Assembly (NCBI RefSeq): GCF_025666195.1
Contig: NZ_CP102592.1
Location: forward strand, 1,612,001 to 1,676,000
Direction: 5' to 3'
Origin: Xanthomonas sp. CFBP 8443
Lineage (GTDB): Bacteria > Pseudomonadota > Gammaproteobacteria > Xanthomonadales > Xanthomonadaceae
DNA length: 64,000 nucleotides
In this document: positions 52,402-64,000 of the stretch, one piece after another
How the letters are laid out: each line of letters starts with the position of its first letter
Numbering within the stretch: the stretch's first letter is position 1
Position numbers and translations under genes: made by a program
The notes under the pieces: model-generated
What the model saw: the letters and a program-made list of their open reading frames with translations, nothing else
What the model was told of the DNA's origin: nothing
Databases searched by the model: none

Positions 52402-52507
52402 CGCGTGTCACAAAGCGCAGAAGCAGTCTCTGCCGACCTGCCCCAGATCATCTGGGCAGGCTCGACCGATCAGCAGTCTGCCCAACGCACTGGGCAGGCC
52501 ATCGACC

Positions 52508-55071
<2,564 letters not shown>

Positions 55072-58000
55072 TCAGGCGCTGGGCATCACGTCGAAATCGC
55101 CGCCCAGCACGCGCTCCAGCCGGCCGCTGCGCCAACCGCGCACGCTGTCGCGCACCAGCGGGGCCGGGGCGATGCGATAGCGCCGGCACACGCGCAGTTC
55201 CTCGCCGACATCCGGCGCCCGCCGGGCCTGTCCGGGCAGGTCAGGCACGACCCGCACCTGCGCCGTGAGCCGGCGCAGCGCCGGTTCGTCGGCGTCCTGT
55301 TCCTGCACGTGCAGGCCGGTTTCCGGCAGCAGCAGGTCCAGCGCGCCGAAGCCGGCGATCGCCAGCCAGGCGCGGCCCTGTTCGGGATCCTGCAGCAGCA
55401 CTTCCACCCGCATGTTGCGTTGCGCGGCCCAGGCCAGGTACATCTGCAGCAGTTGCTGCCACCAGCGCCGCGCGTCGGCGGGATGGCGGTGCAGTTCGCT
55501 GGCGCCGATGCGCAGGTCCAACAGCGCGTCCTGCGCGCGTTGCTCCTGCAGCGCATCGCTGGCCAGTTGCAGCAGCCACAGCAGTTGCGCCAGGCGCGCG
55601 ACGAACTCGCCGTCGCGCTGCGCACCGTGCAGCCGCGCGCGCATGCGCACGGCGCTGTCCAGCGCGCTCTCGATGCGGTCGCGGCGTTCGATCCGGTCCA
55701 GCACCTGGAAGCGGCCGGGCTGCGACCAGAAGTCGGCTTCGCCCATGCTGGCGAAGTCCGCCTCCCGCGCCAGCCGCCACGCGGTCGCGGCATGCGTCTG
55801 GTGCAGGGCGTGCAGGGCCGCATCCAGGCGCGGCAGCACCGCATCGCTGGCGCTGGGCGCATAGACGATGTCGCGCAGGTCCGCCGGCGCTGCCGGATCG
55901 GCGTCGCCGCCCGATGCGGGTGCCGGCGCGGGCGCGTCGGGCGCGATGAAACGCACGTCCAGGCGATCGCCGGCGCCGCGCACGAACAGGAACTGGTCGC
56001 CTTCCGGCGCGCGCTGTTCGACGATGCTGCGCGCCAGCGGCGCGAGCAGATGCTGTTCGATCGCGCGGCGCAGCGGGCGCGCGCCCAGATCCGGGGTGAA
56101 GCCGCGATCGAGCAGGAATTCGATCGCCGACGGTTCCCATTCCACGGCCCAGGCGCGGTTGCGCAGGCCGCGCCGGGTCAACGTGCGGTCCAGTTCCTTG
56201 TGCAGGATCTCGCGCATCAGCGCGCGGTCCAGTGGATTGAACAGCACCACCCGATCGAGCCGGTTGATGAACTCGCGGCGGAAGGTCTCGTACACCGCCT
56301 TCTCCACCGCACTGCGCGAATAGCCGCCGGCGACGGTGGCGAAGCCGGGGCCGGCGCCGCGGGCGAGGGTGGCGCCGACGTTGCTGGTCAGGATGATGAT
56401 GCTGTGGCGGAAGTCGGCGGTGTTGCCGTTGCGGTCGCTCAGCCGCGCGTCGTCAAACACCTGCAGGAACAGGTCCCAGACCTTGGGGTGGGCCTTCTCG
56501 AACTCGTCCAGCAGCACCACCGAGAACGGCTGCTCGCGGATCCGCGCGATCAGCGTGCGCTGGCCGGCGCTGTCGTCGCCGGTGAGCCGCGCCAGCGCGT
56601 CCTCGCCCTGGAATTCGCTCATGTCCAGGCGCAGCAGGCGCTCGGGGGTGCCGAACAGCAGCTCGCCCAGCGCCTTGGCCAGTTCGGTCTTGCCGGTGCC
56701 GGTGGGGCCGGCGAACAGGAACACGCCGATCGGGCGATGGCTGTCGATCAGGCCGGCCTTGAGCATGGCGATGCGGTCGAGCAGGGTCTCCACCGCCTCG
56801 TCCTGGCCGAGCACGCGCTGGCGGAAGAAGCGGCGCAGCGCGTCCAGTTCCAGCCGCTGGCGATCGTCGATCACCTCCAGCGGCAGGCCGCTGCGCTTGG
56901 CCACGGCCTGCAGCAAGGCATCGTCGTCGAGCGGCAGGCGCGGCGCCTCGCCGCCGGTGGCGGCCTGCAGGGTCTCGTCCAGCAGCTGCAGCAGCCGTCC
57001 CGGTTCGTATTGCTCGGGGAAATACTGCGCGGCCATGCGCTCGGCCTCGGCCAGGGCGCGTGCGTCGATCACTTCCGCCTGCAGCGCCTGCCGCTGCGCC
57101 TGCGCCCACTGTTGGCCGATCTGCGCCAGGGCGGCGGGCGCGGCCGGCGCCAGCGTGACCACTTCGAAGCGCGAGCGCGTCGCCGGCCGTGCCACCTGCA
57201 ACTGCGCCAGTTGCCGCGGCGTGATCTCGCCGATCAGGCGCAGTTCGCCGCGCTCCAGCGCCGGCAGCACCAGGTCGAGGATGCCGCGCGGATCGCGCGA
57301 GTGCGAACCCTTGTGCAGCAGGTCGTAGAAATCCGGCGCGCGCCACAGCGCGCGTTCGCGATGCAGCACCGCCAGCATCTCGCGGATGCGGCCTTCCAGC
57401 TCGCCGATGTAGCTCTGCCCGGCGAGGATCTCGGCCGCCGACGCCTCGAACACGCGCCAGCCTTCGGCCAGCAGGCGTTCGCTGAGCAGATCGATCAGCA
57501 CGCTCTTGCCGACGCCGTGTTCGCCGACCAGCAGCACCGGTTGCGGCGGCGCGGCCACCAGCTGTTCGTAGGCGCGCTGCAGCGCTGCGTCCAGCGCGGG
57601 ATGGCGCAGGCGCAGGCGCGGCGGCAGCGTGGCGACGACCCGGCCGAAACCGCCCAGCACGCGCTGCTCGCGGTGCGCGCGGCGCGCGTCCTGCAAGCGT
57701 TGCAGGAACGGCTCCAGCACCGGTTCCTTGAACTGGCCCAGGGTGTCGGCCAGCTTGGCCAGCGCATCGTCGTCCAGTCCATCGAACTGCACCGCGCGGT
57801 CCGCCGGCGCCTTGCCGGCGGCCCAGTGCAGGTAGTCGCGCAGGCGCTGCCGGAACGGCACGAAGCCCCACCACCAGTCGCGCGCCTGGCGCAGCAGCAC
57901 ATGCAGATGGTCCGCGTCCGGCAGTCCCTGCAGGTAGTCGAGCACGAAGTTGAGCGGATACGCGCCCAGATGCGGCAGCAGTTCCAGCACCGCGTCCGGA

Positions 58001-58380
58001 TCGCTGCGGCGGCGGCGTGGCAGCGCCACCGCGGCCATCGACGGCAGCGCGTAGCCCGGGCTGCCGAGCGCTTCGATCACCGCCTGGTCGGAGAACTCCA
58101 GGCTGGTCAGCAGCGTCACCCCTTGCTGGAACTGCGGGATCCGCAGCAGGTCGGCCGGACTCTGGATCTGATCGTCCAGCGCTTCCACCTGCTGGCGCAG
58201 CCGTTGCAGGTGCTGGGCCGGCGTGTCCCCGGCCGGTGGCTCCGGCGCGGCCTGCTGCGGCTCCGGTTCGGTGTCGGATGCGGAGTGCGGCGTGCGCGGA
58301 GCGGCCGCTCCGGCGTGTCTGAAGACATGCAGCAGCAAGGCGCCGACGATGACGCCGATCACGAACAGATAGATCTCCAC
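55072..58380 (-). CDS. Membrane-anchored ClpB-like double AAA+ protein with RF2-like C-terminus
   Basis: Encodes 1102 residues. A single N-terminal helix (VEIYLFVIGVIVGALLLHVF) anchors it. AAA1 near residues 260-470 has Walker A GEHGVGKS, but the Walker B acidic pair is not seen. AAA2 near 540-760 is intact: GPTGTGKTE, VVLLDEFEKA, IILTSN, then a Clp C-terminal domain with GARPLRRAIEQ. Residues about 840-1102 read like release factor 2: DFWSQPGR, WWQQLLQMYLAWAAQRNMRVEVL, ETGLHVQEQ, LRRLTAQVRVVP and a final VRGWRSGRLERVLGGDFD. No GGQ loop is present. GTG start at 58380 has AAGGAG six bases upstream. Substrate unknown. Confidence 0.85.
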   Translation of the reverse strand: MEIYLFVIGVIVGALLLHVFRHAGAAAPRTPHSASDTEPEPQQAAPEPPAGDTPAQHLQRLRQQVEALDDQIQSPADLLRIPQFQQGVTLLTSLEFSDQAVIEALGSPGYALPSMAAVALPRRRRSDPDAVLELLPHLGAYPLNFVLDYLQGLPDADHLHVLLRQARDWWWGFVPFRQRLRDYLHWAAGKAPADRAVQFDGLDDDALAKLADTLGQFKEPVLEPFLQRLQDARRAHREQRVLGGFGRVVATLPPRLRLRHPALDAALQRAYEQLVAAPPQPVLLVGEHGVGKSVLIDLLSERLLAEGWRVFEASAAEILAGQSYIGELEGRIREMLAVLHRERALWRAPDFYDLLHKGSHSRDPRGILDLVLPALERGELRLIGEITPRQLAQLQVARPATRSRFEVVTLAPAAPAALAQIGQQWAQAQRQALQAEVIDARALAEAERMAAQYFPEQYEPGRLLQLLDETLQAATGGEAPRLPLDDDALLQAVAKRSGLPLEVIDDRQRLELDALRRFFRQRVLGQDEAVETLLDRIAMLKAGLIDSHRPIGVFLFAGPTGTGKTELAKALGELLFGTPERLLRLDMSEFQGEDALARLTGDDSAGQRTLIARIREQPFSVVLLDEFEKAHPKVWDLFLQVFDDARLSDRNGNTADFRHSIIILTSNVGATLARGAGPGFATVAGGYSRSAVEKAVYETFRREFINRLDRVVLFNPLDRALMREILHKELDRTLTRRGLRNRAWAVEWEPSAIEFLLDRGFTPDLGARPLRRAIEQHLLAPLARSIVEQRAPEGDQFLFVRGAGDRLDVRFIAPDAPAPAPASGGDADPAAPADLRDIVYAPSASDAVLPRLDAALHALHQTHAATAWRLAREADFASMGEADFWSQPGRFQVLDRIERRDRIESALDSAVRMRARLHGAQRDGEFVARLAQLLWLLQLASDALQEQRAQDALLDLRIGASELHRHPADARRWWQQLLQMYLAWAAQRNMRVEVLLQDPEQGRAWLAIAGFGALDLLLPETGLHVQEQDADEPALRRLTAQVRVVPDLPGQARRAPDVGEELRVCRRYRIAPAPLVRDSVRGWRSGRLERVLGGDFDVMPSA

Positions 58381-58797
58381 GCGAGGCTCCTTAGTGCCTG
58401 CCGGTGCGGTTGGATCGGATGCCGTCGCCGCGTCCGGCGCCGGCACGGGTGCGGAAGGCGGCGCACGCGAGCGCCGTGTCCGGCCGCGTCCATGTGGGTG
58501 CCGTGGCGTCCTGGCGTATCGACATGCGTTCCTCTGCTTCCTTGTCCCTGGGGCGCGTCCGCACGCGCGGCTATCCAATCGCGTCACGGTCTGTGCAGGC
58601 GACGGCTGCACGAGTATAGGCGCGCGTGTTTCGGGCGGGCTACAGCCAAGCGTTGAGCCGATCGACCGCGCCAGCCGCCTGCGCGCCGGCGTGTCTTCGG
58701 ACCGGTTCGATGGCTGGCGGCGCGTTCGTCGGATGCGTCGCAAGGCGCGCGCGCAGGATCCCGCTCCGCACGCGGCAAAGATCACTATCCTGTTGCG
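58381..58797. other. Intergenic region without a supported gene
   Basis: The 417 bases between the divergent AAA+ and YafY genes show no REP copy or convincing coding frame. Both promoters must lie here, but none is clear. Confidence 0.4.
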
Positions 58798-59493
58798 ATG
58801 ACCATCCGCGCGACCCGCCTGCTGCATCTGCTCGACGCCCTGCGCGGCCGCCGCCGGCCGGTGGCCGGTGCCCAACTCGCTGCCGCGCTGGGCGTCAGCC
58901 TGCGCACGCTGTACCGCGACATCGCGACCCTGCGCGCGCAAGGTGCCGACATCCTCGGCGACCCTGGCGTCGGCTATGTGCTGCGTCCGGGCTTCCTGCT
59001 GCCGGCGCTGAATTTCAGCGAGGACGAACTGGAGGCGCTGACCCTGGGCGCGCGCTGGGTGGCGCGCCAGGCCGATCCGGAACTGGCGCAGGCGGCGCAG
59101 CGCGCGGTGGCGCGGATCACCTCCACGCTGCCCGGCAACCTGCGCTTGTCGATCGAGACCAGCGGGCTGCTGGTGCCCGCGTCCGACGCCACGCAACCGC
59201 TGGCGCCGTGGTTGCCGGTGCTGCGCCGTGGCATCCGGCTCGAACACGTGTTGCGGATGGACTACGCCGATGCGGGCGGGGCGGCCTCGCAACGGCTGAT
59301 CTGGCCGTTCGCGATGGCCTTCCTCGGCGGCTACGGCATGATTGCCGCGTGGTGCGAACTGCGCCGCGACTTCCGCCATTTCCGCGCCGACCGGGTGCTG
59401 GCCCTGGCCGACGATGGTGAGCGCTATCCCTCGCGGCGGCACCTGCTGATCAAGCGCTGGCGCGCGGCCACCGGCTACGGCGCGGACTACTGA
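58798..59493 (+). CDS. YafY-type HTH/WYL transcriptional regulator
   Basis: Encodes 231 residues. The N-terminal HTH_11 domain is RLLHLLDALRGRRRPVAGAQLAAALGVSLRTLYRDIATL, followed by the wing GDPGVGYVLRPGF. The C-terminal part corresponds to a WYL-like ligand domain (IWPFAMAFLGGYGMIAAWCELRRDFRHFRADR). Such regulators often control a neighbouring gene; the GST gene 58 bases downstream is the obvious candidate. This YafY plus GST/glyoxalase-like pairing is common in Proteobacteria by memory. Confidence 0.88.
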   Translation: MTIRATRLLHLLDALRGRRRPVAGAQLAAALGVSLRTLYRDIATLRAQGADILGDPGVGYVLRPGFLLPALNFSEDELEALTLGARWVARQADPELAQAAQRAVARITSTLPGNLRLSIETSGLLVPASDATQPLAPWLPVLRRGIRLEHVLRMDYADAGGAASQRLIWPFAMAFLGGYGMIAAWCELRRDFRHFRADRVLALADDGERYPSRRHLLIKRWRAATGYGADY

Positions 59494-59551
59494 CAGTACC
59501 TGTCAGCAGGGCAGGGCCAGACTGCAGGCTGTCCACCACGGAAGTCCGCCC

Positions 59552-60208
59552 ATGTCCACCAAGCTCGTGTTCTACACCCACCCCCTGTCGCGCGGCCGCG
59601 TCGCCCGCTGGATGCTGGAGGAAACCGGCCTGCCTTACGAGGACGTCATCCTCGACTACGGCACCACGATGAAGGCGCCGGAGTACCTGGCGATCAACCC
59701 GATGGGCAAGGTCCCGGCGCTGCGCCACGGCGACGCCGTGGTCACCGAGAACGCGGCGATCTGCGCCTACCTGGCCGACCTGGTGCCGGAGCGGCAACTG
59801 GCGCCGCCGCCGGGCTCGCCGGCACGCGCCGACTACTACCGCTGGCTGGCGTTCCTGGCCGGCCCGGTCGAGTCGCTGCTGACCGCCAAGCAGGCCGGGG
59901 CGCTGGCGCCGGCACGCAGTGCCGGTTACGGCAGCGAGGCCGACCTGCTGCGCACGCTGGAGCAGGCGGTCGAGGGGCGCGAATACCTGGCCGGCGACCG
60001 CTTCAGCGCGGCCGACCTGTACGTGGCGTCGGTGCTGGGGTATTACCTGCGCTTCGGCATGCTCGACGCGCGTCCGGCGTTCACCGCCTTCGCGCAGCGG
60101 CATGGCGCGCGACCGGCGGCATTGCGTGCCGCGGCGATCGACGATGCATTGGTCGCGGCGCATCCCAACCCGGATATGCCGGCGCGCGCGGCGCCGGCCG
60201 CCGCCTAG
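59552..60208 (+). CDS. Glutathione S-transferase family protein
   Basis: Encodes 218 residues. The N-terminal thioredoxin fold begins FYTHPLSRGRVARWMLEETGLPYE, NPMGKVPALRHGD has the cis-Pro, and ENAAICAYLAD the glutathione contacts. The helical C-terminal domain includes YLAGDRFSAADLYVASVL with the conserved Asp cap. It follows a YafY regulator that may control it. Substrate is unknown. The ending is Ala/Pro-rich and not conserved. Confidence 0.92.
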   Translation: MSTKLVFYTHPLSRGRVARWMLEETGLPYEDVILDYGTTMKAPEYLAINPMGKVPALRHGDAVVTENAAICAYLADLVPERQLAPPPGSPARADYYRWLAFLAGPVESLLTAKQAGALAPARSAGYGSEADLLRTLEQAVEGREYLAGDRFSAADLYVASVLGYYLRFGMLDARPAFTAFAQRHGARPAALRAAAIDDALVAAHPNPDMPARAAPAAA

Positions 60209-60248
60209 CGGAATGCGGCCCGCCAGCGGTTGCGTGTGCTGCGCGGCC

Positions 60249-60289
60249 GTACCCTCACCCCAACCCCTCTCCCGGTGGGAGAGGGGCTG
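60249..60289. repeat. CCTCTCCC hairpin repeat downstream of mutS
   Basis: CCCTCACCCCAACCCC is followed by CCTCTCCC-GGT-GGGAGAGG. This sequence motif is common between genes in many proteobacterial genomes (by memory). It lies between the GST and mutS 3' ends and may act as a bidirectional terminator. Confidence 0.65.
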
Positions 60290-60305
60290 ATGCTTGCACG
60301 CCGGG

Positions 60306-62918
60306 CTACAGCAGCGACTTGAGCCGGTACAGCGCTTCCAGCGCCTGCTTGGGCGTCAGCTCGTCCGGGTCCAGCGCCGCCAGCGCTTCCTGCGCGGCCG
60401 AGGGCGTGGCCGCGAACAGGCCGAACTGCTGCGGCGCGTCCAGCGCCTGCGGCGCCATCTGCGAAGCGTGGCTCTCGCCGCCGCGCTGCTCCAGTTCCGC
60501 CAGCCGCCGCCGCGCCTGTGCGACGGTGGACTTCGGCAAGCCGGCCAGCGCCGCCACCTGCAGGCCGAAACTGCGGTTGGCCGGGCCGTCCTTGACCGCA
60601 TGCATGAACACCAGTTTGTCGCCGTGCTCGACCGCGTCCAGATGCACGTTGGCGATGCCGCTGGCGCCGCCTTCGACCGATTCGTCGGCCAGCGCGGTCA
60701 GCTCGAAATAGTGCGTGGCGAACAGGGTGTAGCAGCGGTTGTGATGCGCCAGGTGGCGCGCCACCGCATCGGCCAGGGCCAGGCCGTCGTAGGTCGAGGT
60801 GCCGCGGCCGATCTCGTCCATCAGCACCAGCGACTGCGCGCTGGCGTGGTGCAGGATGTAGCTGGTCTCGGCCATCTCGACCATGAAGGTGGACTGGCCG
60901 CGCGCCAGGTCGTCGCCGGCGCCGATGCGGGTCAGGATGCGGTCGATCGGGCCGATCACCGCGCGCGTGGCCGGCACGTAGCTGCCGATGTGCGCCAGCA
61001 GCACGATCAGCGCGTTCTGGCGCATGTAGGTGGACTTGCCGCCCATGTTCGGGCCGGTGATGACCAGCATGCGCCGGTCCGGGTGCAGGTCCAGGTCGTT
61101 GGGCTCGAACGGCTGCTCGCGCACCGCTTCCACCACCGGGTGGCGGCCACGCTCGATGCGCAGGCACGGCGCGGTCTCCAGTTCCGGCTGCGCCCAGTCC
61201 AGCGCCTGCGCGCGTTCGGCGAAGCCGGCCAGCACGTCCAGTTCGCTGAGCGCGGCGGCGGCGCGCTTGAGCGGTTCCAGGCGATCGCCCAGCGTGTCCA
61301 GCAAGGCTTCGTACAACAGTTTCTCGCGCGACAGCGAGCGCTCGCGCGCCGACAGCACCTTGTCCTCGAAGTTCTTCAGTTCCTCGGTGATGTAGCGCTC
61401 GGCGTTGGTCAGCGTCTGCCGCCGCGTGTAGTGCACCGGCGCTTTTTCCGCCTGGCCCTTGCTGATCTCGATGTAGTAGCCGTGCACGCGGTTGTAGCCG
61501 ACCTTCAGCGTGGCGATGCCGCTGCTGGCGCGCTCGCGCGCTTCCAGGTCGATCAGGAACTGGTCGGCATGGGTGCTGAGCCGGCGCAGTTCGTCCAGTT
61601 CGGCGTCGTAGTCGGCGGCGATGACGCCGCCGTCGCTGAGCTTGAGCGGCGGCTGCTCGGCGATCGCCGAGGCCAGCAGATGCGCGATCTCGTCGTGCTG
61701 GCCCAGTTCCGCGGCCAGCGCGGCCAGCCGCGGCGAATCCAGCGGCGCCAGGATCGTGCGCACCGCCGGCAGCAGGCCCAGGCCGTCGCGCAGCGTGGAG
61801 AAATCGCGCGGCCGCGCCGAGCGCAGCGCCACCCGGGTGAGGATGCGTTCGATGTCGCCGAGCGCGCGGAACGCATCGCGCAGATCGGCATCCGCGCCGC
61901 GGTCGATCAGCATGCCGACCGCGTGGTGACGCTGTACCAGCACCTCGCGCAGGCGCAGCGGGCGGTGCAGCCAGCGCCGCAGCAGGCGCCCTCCCATCGG
62001 CGTGACCGTGCTGTCGAGCACGCCGAGCAAGGTGTTGCGGGTGTCGCCGTCCACCCGCGTGTCCAGCTCCAGGTGGCGGCGCGTGGCGGCGTTCATCGCG
62101 ATCGCCTCGCTGGCGGTCTCCATCGCGATCGCGGTCAGGTGCGGCAGGCGTTGCTTCTGCGTTTCCTCCACGTAGCCGAGCAGCGCGCCGGCGGCGGCAG
62201 TGGCGCGCGGCTTGTCGTCGATGCCGAAGCCGCTGAGGTCGTGCAGCTGGAAGAAGTTGAGCAACTGGCGGCGGCCGCTGTCGGCGTCGAACAGCCACGG
62301 CGCGCGGCGGCGCACGCCGCGCCGCTCGCGCAGGAATTCCGGCCACTGGTCCTCGTCGGGCACCAGCAGCTCGGCCGGTTCCAGCCGCGCCAGTTCCGCC
62401 TCCAGCGCGTCCTCGCTGTCGACCTCGTTGACCAGGAAGCGGCCGCCGGCCAGATCGGCCCAGGCCAGGCCGTAGCCGTGCTTGTTGCGCGCGATGGCCA
62501 TCAGCAAGGTGTCGCGGCGCTCGTCGAGCAGCGCCTCGTCGGTCACCGTGCCCGGCGTGACCACGCGCACCACCTTGCGCTCGACCAGGCCCTTGGCCAG
62601 CACCGGATCGCCGATCTGCTCGCAGATCGCCACCGACTCGCCCAGCGCCACCAGCCGCGCCAGATAGCCTTCGTACGCATGCACCGGCACCCCGGCCATC
62701 GGGATCGGCGCGCCGCCGGAACTGCCGCGCTGGGTCAGGGTGATGTCCAGCAACCGCGCGGCCTTGCGCGCGTCGTCGTAGAACAGTTCATAGAAGTCGC
62801 CCATGCGAAAGAACAGCAGCAGGTCCGGGTACTCGGACTTGGCGGCGAAGAACTGCTTCATCAGCGGGGTGTGTTCCGCTGCGCTTCCAGGCGCTTGGGT
62901 TTTCTCTCGATTTTGCAT
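60306..62918 (-). CDS. mutS: DNA mismatch repair protein MutS
   Basis: Encodes 870 residues, a normal MutS length. The mismatch-recognition Phe-x-Glu is in [13 protein letters not shown] near residue 40, and the ATPase has Walker [32 protein letters not shown] and ATHYFELT. MutS recognises mispairs and recruits MutL. The ATG at 62918 fits the family start (then LMKQF about 30 residues later). No strong Shine-Dalgarno is seen. The upstream in-frame Met residues are rejected as unconserved. Confidence 0.98.
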   Translation of the reverse strand: MQNREKTQAPGSAAEHTPLMKQFFAAKSEYPDLLLFFRMGDFYELFYDDARKAARLLDITLTQRGSSGGAPIPMAGVPVHAYEGYLARLVALGESVAICEQIGDPVLAKGLVERKVVRVVTPGTVTDEALLDERRDTLLMAIARNKHGYGLAWADLAGGRFLVNEVDSEDALEAELARLEPAELLVPDEDQWPEFLRERRGVRRRAPWLFDADSGRRQLLNFFQLHDLSGFGIDDKPRATAAAGALLGYVEETQKQRLPHLTAIAMETASEAIAMNAATRRHLELDTRVDGDTRNTLLGVLDSTVTPMGGRLLRRWLHRPLRLREVLVQRHHAVGMLIDRGADADLRDAFRALGDIERILTRVALRSARPRDFSTLRDGLGLLPAVRTILAPLDSPRLAALAAELGQHDEIAHLLASAIAEQPPLKLSDGGVIAADYDAELDELRRLSTHADQFLIDLEARERASSGIATLKVGYNRVHGYYIEISKGQAEKAPVHYTRRQTLTNAERYITEELKNFEDKVLSARERSLSREKLLYEALLDTLGDRLEPLKRAAAALSELDVLAGFAERAQALDWAQPELETAPCLRIERGRHPVVEAVREQPFEPNDLDLHPDRRMLVITGPNMGGKSTYMRQNALIVLLAHIGSYVPATRAVIGPIDRILTRIGAGDDLARGQSTFMVEMAETSYILHHASAQSLVLMDEIGRGTSTYDGLALADAVARHLAHHNRCYTLFATHYFELTALADESVEGGASGIANVHLDAVEHGDKLVFMHAVKDGPANRSFGLQVAALAGLPKSTVAQARRRLAELEQRGGESHASQMAPQALDAPQQFGLFAATPSAAQEALAALDPDELTPKQALEALYRLKSLL

Positions 62919-63069
62919 CTGATTCAATGGCTTGAAGAATTTCGGGATGGCTGGCTGTGGGCAAGTATGGACGTGTGCAGCCAGCAAAGGACAGGGTGGC
63001 GTAGCTTCAGCCTGGCTCCGTGGCCCGACGCGCCACTGCCGATCCACTGTGGAGCTCCGTGTGTCGTCA

Positions 63070-63204
63070 CGTTTCCATGGACACTTGCAGGGAGCCAATC
63101 GGGAGGCAAGGAATGTCCGGTCGGTGTGCAGCACGTGCAATGCCGAGTCCATGCCAAGTACGGTCGAGTCGTCTGGGCGTCAGCTGCAAGTGTCCGTGGA
63201 AACG
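63070..63204. repeat. 135-bp segment bounded by 21-bp inverted repeats
   Basis: The left arm at 63070-63090 (reads CGTTTCCATGG then ACACTTGCAG) and the right arm at 63184-63204 are reverse complements at 20 of 21 positions. The 93 bases between do not encode a protein. It could be a small non-autonomous element or a paired regulatory site. Confidence 0.65.
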
Positions 63205-63290
63205 GGGATCGGCGACAGCGCGCAGTCAATTCCCGGGCATGCGGCGAAGGATCGCCACACGGATTGATCTTCTCTCCATTGCACGACTGT

Positions 63291-63335
63291 TCTTAGCTTC
63301 GGGGGCGGACTCTTCCGCCGTTGGAAAAGCTAAGA
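63291..63335 (+). promoter_or_regulatory. Nested hairpin upstream of the fucosidase gene
   Basis: Outer arms TCTTAGCTT (63291-63299) and AAGCTAAGA (63327-63335) enclose an inner stem GGCGGA / TCCGCC with loop CTCT. It ends 29 bases before the ATG at 63365 and could be an operator or leader structure. Confidence 0.5.
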
Positions 63336-63364
63336 TCCGGGCCTGTGTAGAGTCGGAGGCGCCA

Positions 63365-64000
63365 ATGATCGATCGTCGTACCTTTCTTGCCACGGGTGTC
63401 GTGGCCGTCGCCGCAGGTTTCAGCGCATCCGCCGCCCAGATTGCGGCTGCGCCGCGTCCCAAGGGGCCGGCACCGTGGGGCGCCGTGCCCAGCGCGCGGC
63501 AGCTGCGGTGGCACCGGTGGGAGCAATACGCCTTCGTGCATTTTGCGATGAACACCTTTACCGACAAGGAATGGGGCTACGGCGACGAGGATCCGCGCAA
63601 GTTCGATCCCAGCGATTTCTCCGCCGATCAGATCGTCGCCGCCGCCAAGGCCGGCAACCTGAAAGGGCTCATCTTTACCGCCAAACACCACGACGGGTTC
63701 TGCCTCTGGCCGACCCGCCTGACCGAGCATTGCATTCGCAATTCGCCCTACAAGAACGGCAAGGGCGACATCGTCGGCGAAATGGCGGCGGCGTGCCGGC
63801 GCGCCGGCCTGGCCTTCGGCATCTACCTGTCCCCCTGGGATCGCAACCACGCCGAGTATGGCCGCCCCGGATATCTCGACTATTTCCGCAAGCAGATCGT
63901 CGAACTGTGCACGAGCTATGGCGACTTGTTCGAGTTCTGGTTCGACGGCGCCAATGGCGGCGACGGCTACTACGGTGGAGCGCGCGAAACGCGCAAGCTC
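63365..64000 (+). CDS. GH29 alpha-L-fucosidase, Tat-exported (3' truncated)
   Basis: The first 212 codons lie in the window; the frame is still open at base 64000. A twin-arginine signal is visible ([19 protein letters not shown]). The mature part has GH29 motifs: [34 protein letters not shown] and [10 protein letters not shown], where the Asp is the expected nucleophile near residue 192. Fucosidases of this type release L-fucose from plant xyloglucan or other glycans. Upstream lie a nested hairpin and a 135-bp inverted-repeat segment. Confidence 0.92.
   Translation, partial: MIDRRTFLATGVVAVAAGFSASAAQIAAAPRPKGPAPWGAVPSARQLRWHRWEQYAFVHFAMNTFTDKEWGYGDEDPRKFDPSDFSADQIVAAAKAGNLKGLIFTAKHHDGFCLWPTRLTEHCIRNSPYKNGKGDIVGEMAAACRRAGLAFGIYLSPWDRNHAEYGRPGYLDYFRKQIVELCTSYGDLFEFWFDGANGGDGYYGGARETRKL

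Noticed and set aside
63070..63204. Complete insertion sequence
   Set aside because: No transposase is encoded between the inverted repeats and no target-site duplication is seen.
60294..63296. A 1000-codon plus-strand open frame opposite mutS
   Set aside because: It is rich in Arg, His and Gln as expected for the antisense of a GC-rich gene and fully overlaps the clear mutS coding region.

Overview
The window is a piece of a high-GC gammaproteobacterial chromosome, most likely Xanthomonas or a close relative in the Xanthomonadaceae. The pointers are the cyoBCD oxidase, the conserved blocks ypjD/ffh and rpsP-rimM-trmD-rplS, many exported glycoside hydrolases, and dense families of short hairpin repeats (REPs) starting GTAG or GTGG. 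I see no prophage, CRISPR array, tRNA, rRNA or complete insertion sequence. Genus is inferred from memory, not from a search.

Layout. 1-2.3 kb: 3' end of a cytochrome o ubiquinol oxidase operon. 2.4-10.2 kb: housekeeping and accessory single genes (methyltransferase, a divergent SDR/MarR pair around a 32-bp palindrome, an M61 peptidase, a secreted protein resembling Streptomyces SapA, radA, a DUF805 protein). 10.4-11.0 kb: a tandem array of 112-bp units, each made of two opposed REPs. 11.1-26.4 kb: the metabolic centrepiece, a non-phosphorylative L-arabinose cluster. It holds an IlvD/Edd-type L-arabonate dehydratase, a sugar 1-dehydrogenase, a LysR regulator, an AraD1/GguC dehydratase, a ketoglutarate semialdehyde dehydrogenase, a YtfQRT-YjfF-type furanose ABC transporter, and exported GH127 and GH97 glycosidases. 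26.6-31 kb: GST, DUF4261-like, DUF2798, LysR and cation/proton antiporter genes. 31.0-35.1 kb: a dipeptidase-like gene, two DJ-1 superfamily genes on the opposite strand, then a decayed second copy of the dipeptidase 3' region and an orphan terminator, suggesting the DJ-1 pair was inserted. 35.3-41.3 kb: an EF-G paralogue, a small exported protein, a GH51 arabinofuranosidase and an aldose 1-epimerase. 41.4-49.0 kb: ypjD, ffh, a three-gene unit (DUF2314-ankyrin, nitronate monooxygenase, class IV aminotransferase) and the rpsP-rimM-trmD-rplS ribosome operon with a heptanucleotide tandem repeat just before trmD. 49.4-62.9 kb: MATE exporter, Hsp15, katG, a membrane-anchored two-AAA+ protein with an RF2-like tail, a YafY regulator, GST and mutS. 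63.4 kb to the end: the start of an exported GH29 alpha-L-fucosidase.

How the genes work together. GH51 and GH127 release L-arabinose from alpha and beta arabinofuranosides. The ABC transporter imports a furanose sugar. The dehydrogenase, arabonate dehydratase, AraD1 and semialdehyde dehydrogenase then carry L-arabinose to 2-oxoglutarate. The lactonase step is not encoded here. GH97, GH29 and the epimerase widen the plant cell-wall sugar theme.

The most unusual item is the gene at 55072-58380. It joins a ClpB-like AAA+ pair to what reads as a peptide-chain release factor 2 fold lacking the catalytic GGQ domain.
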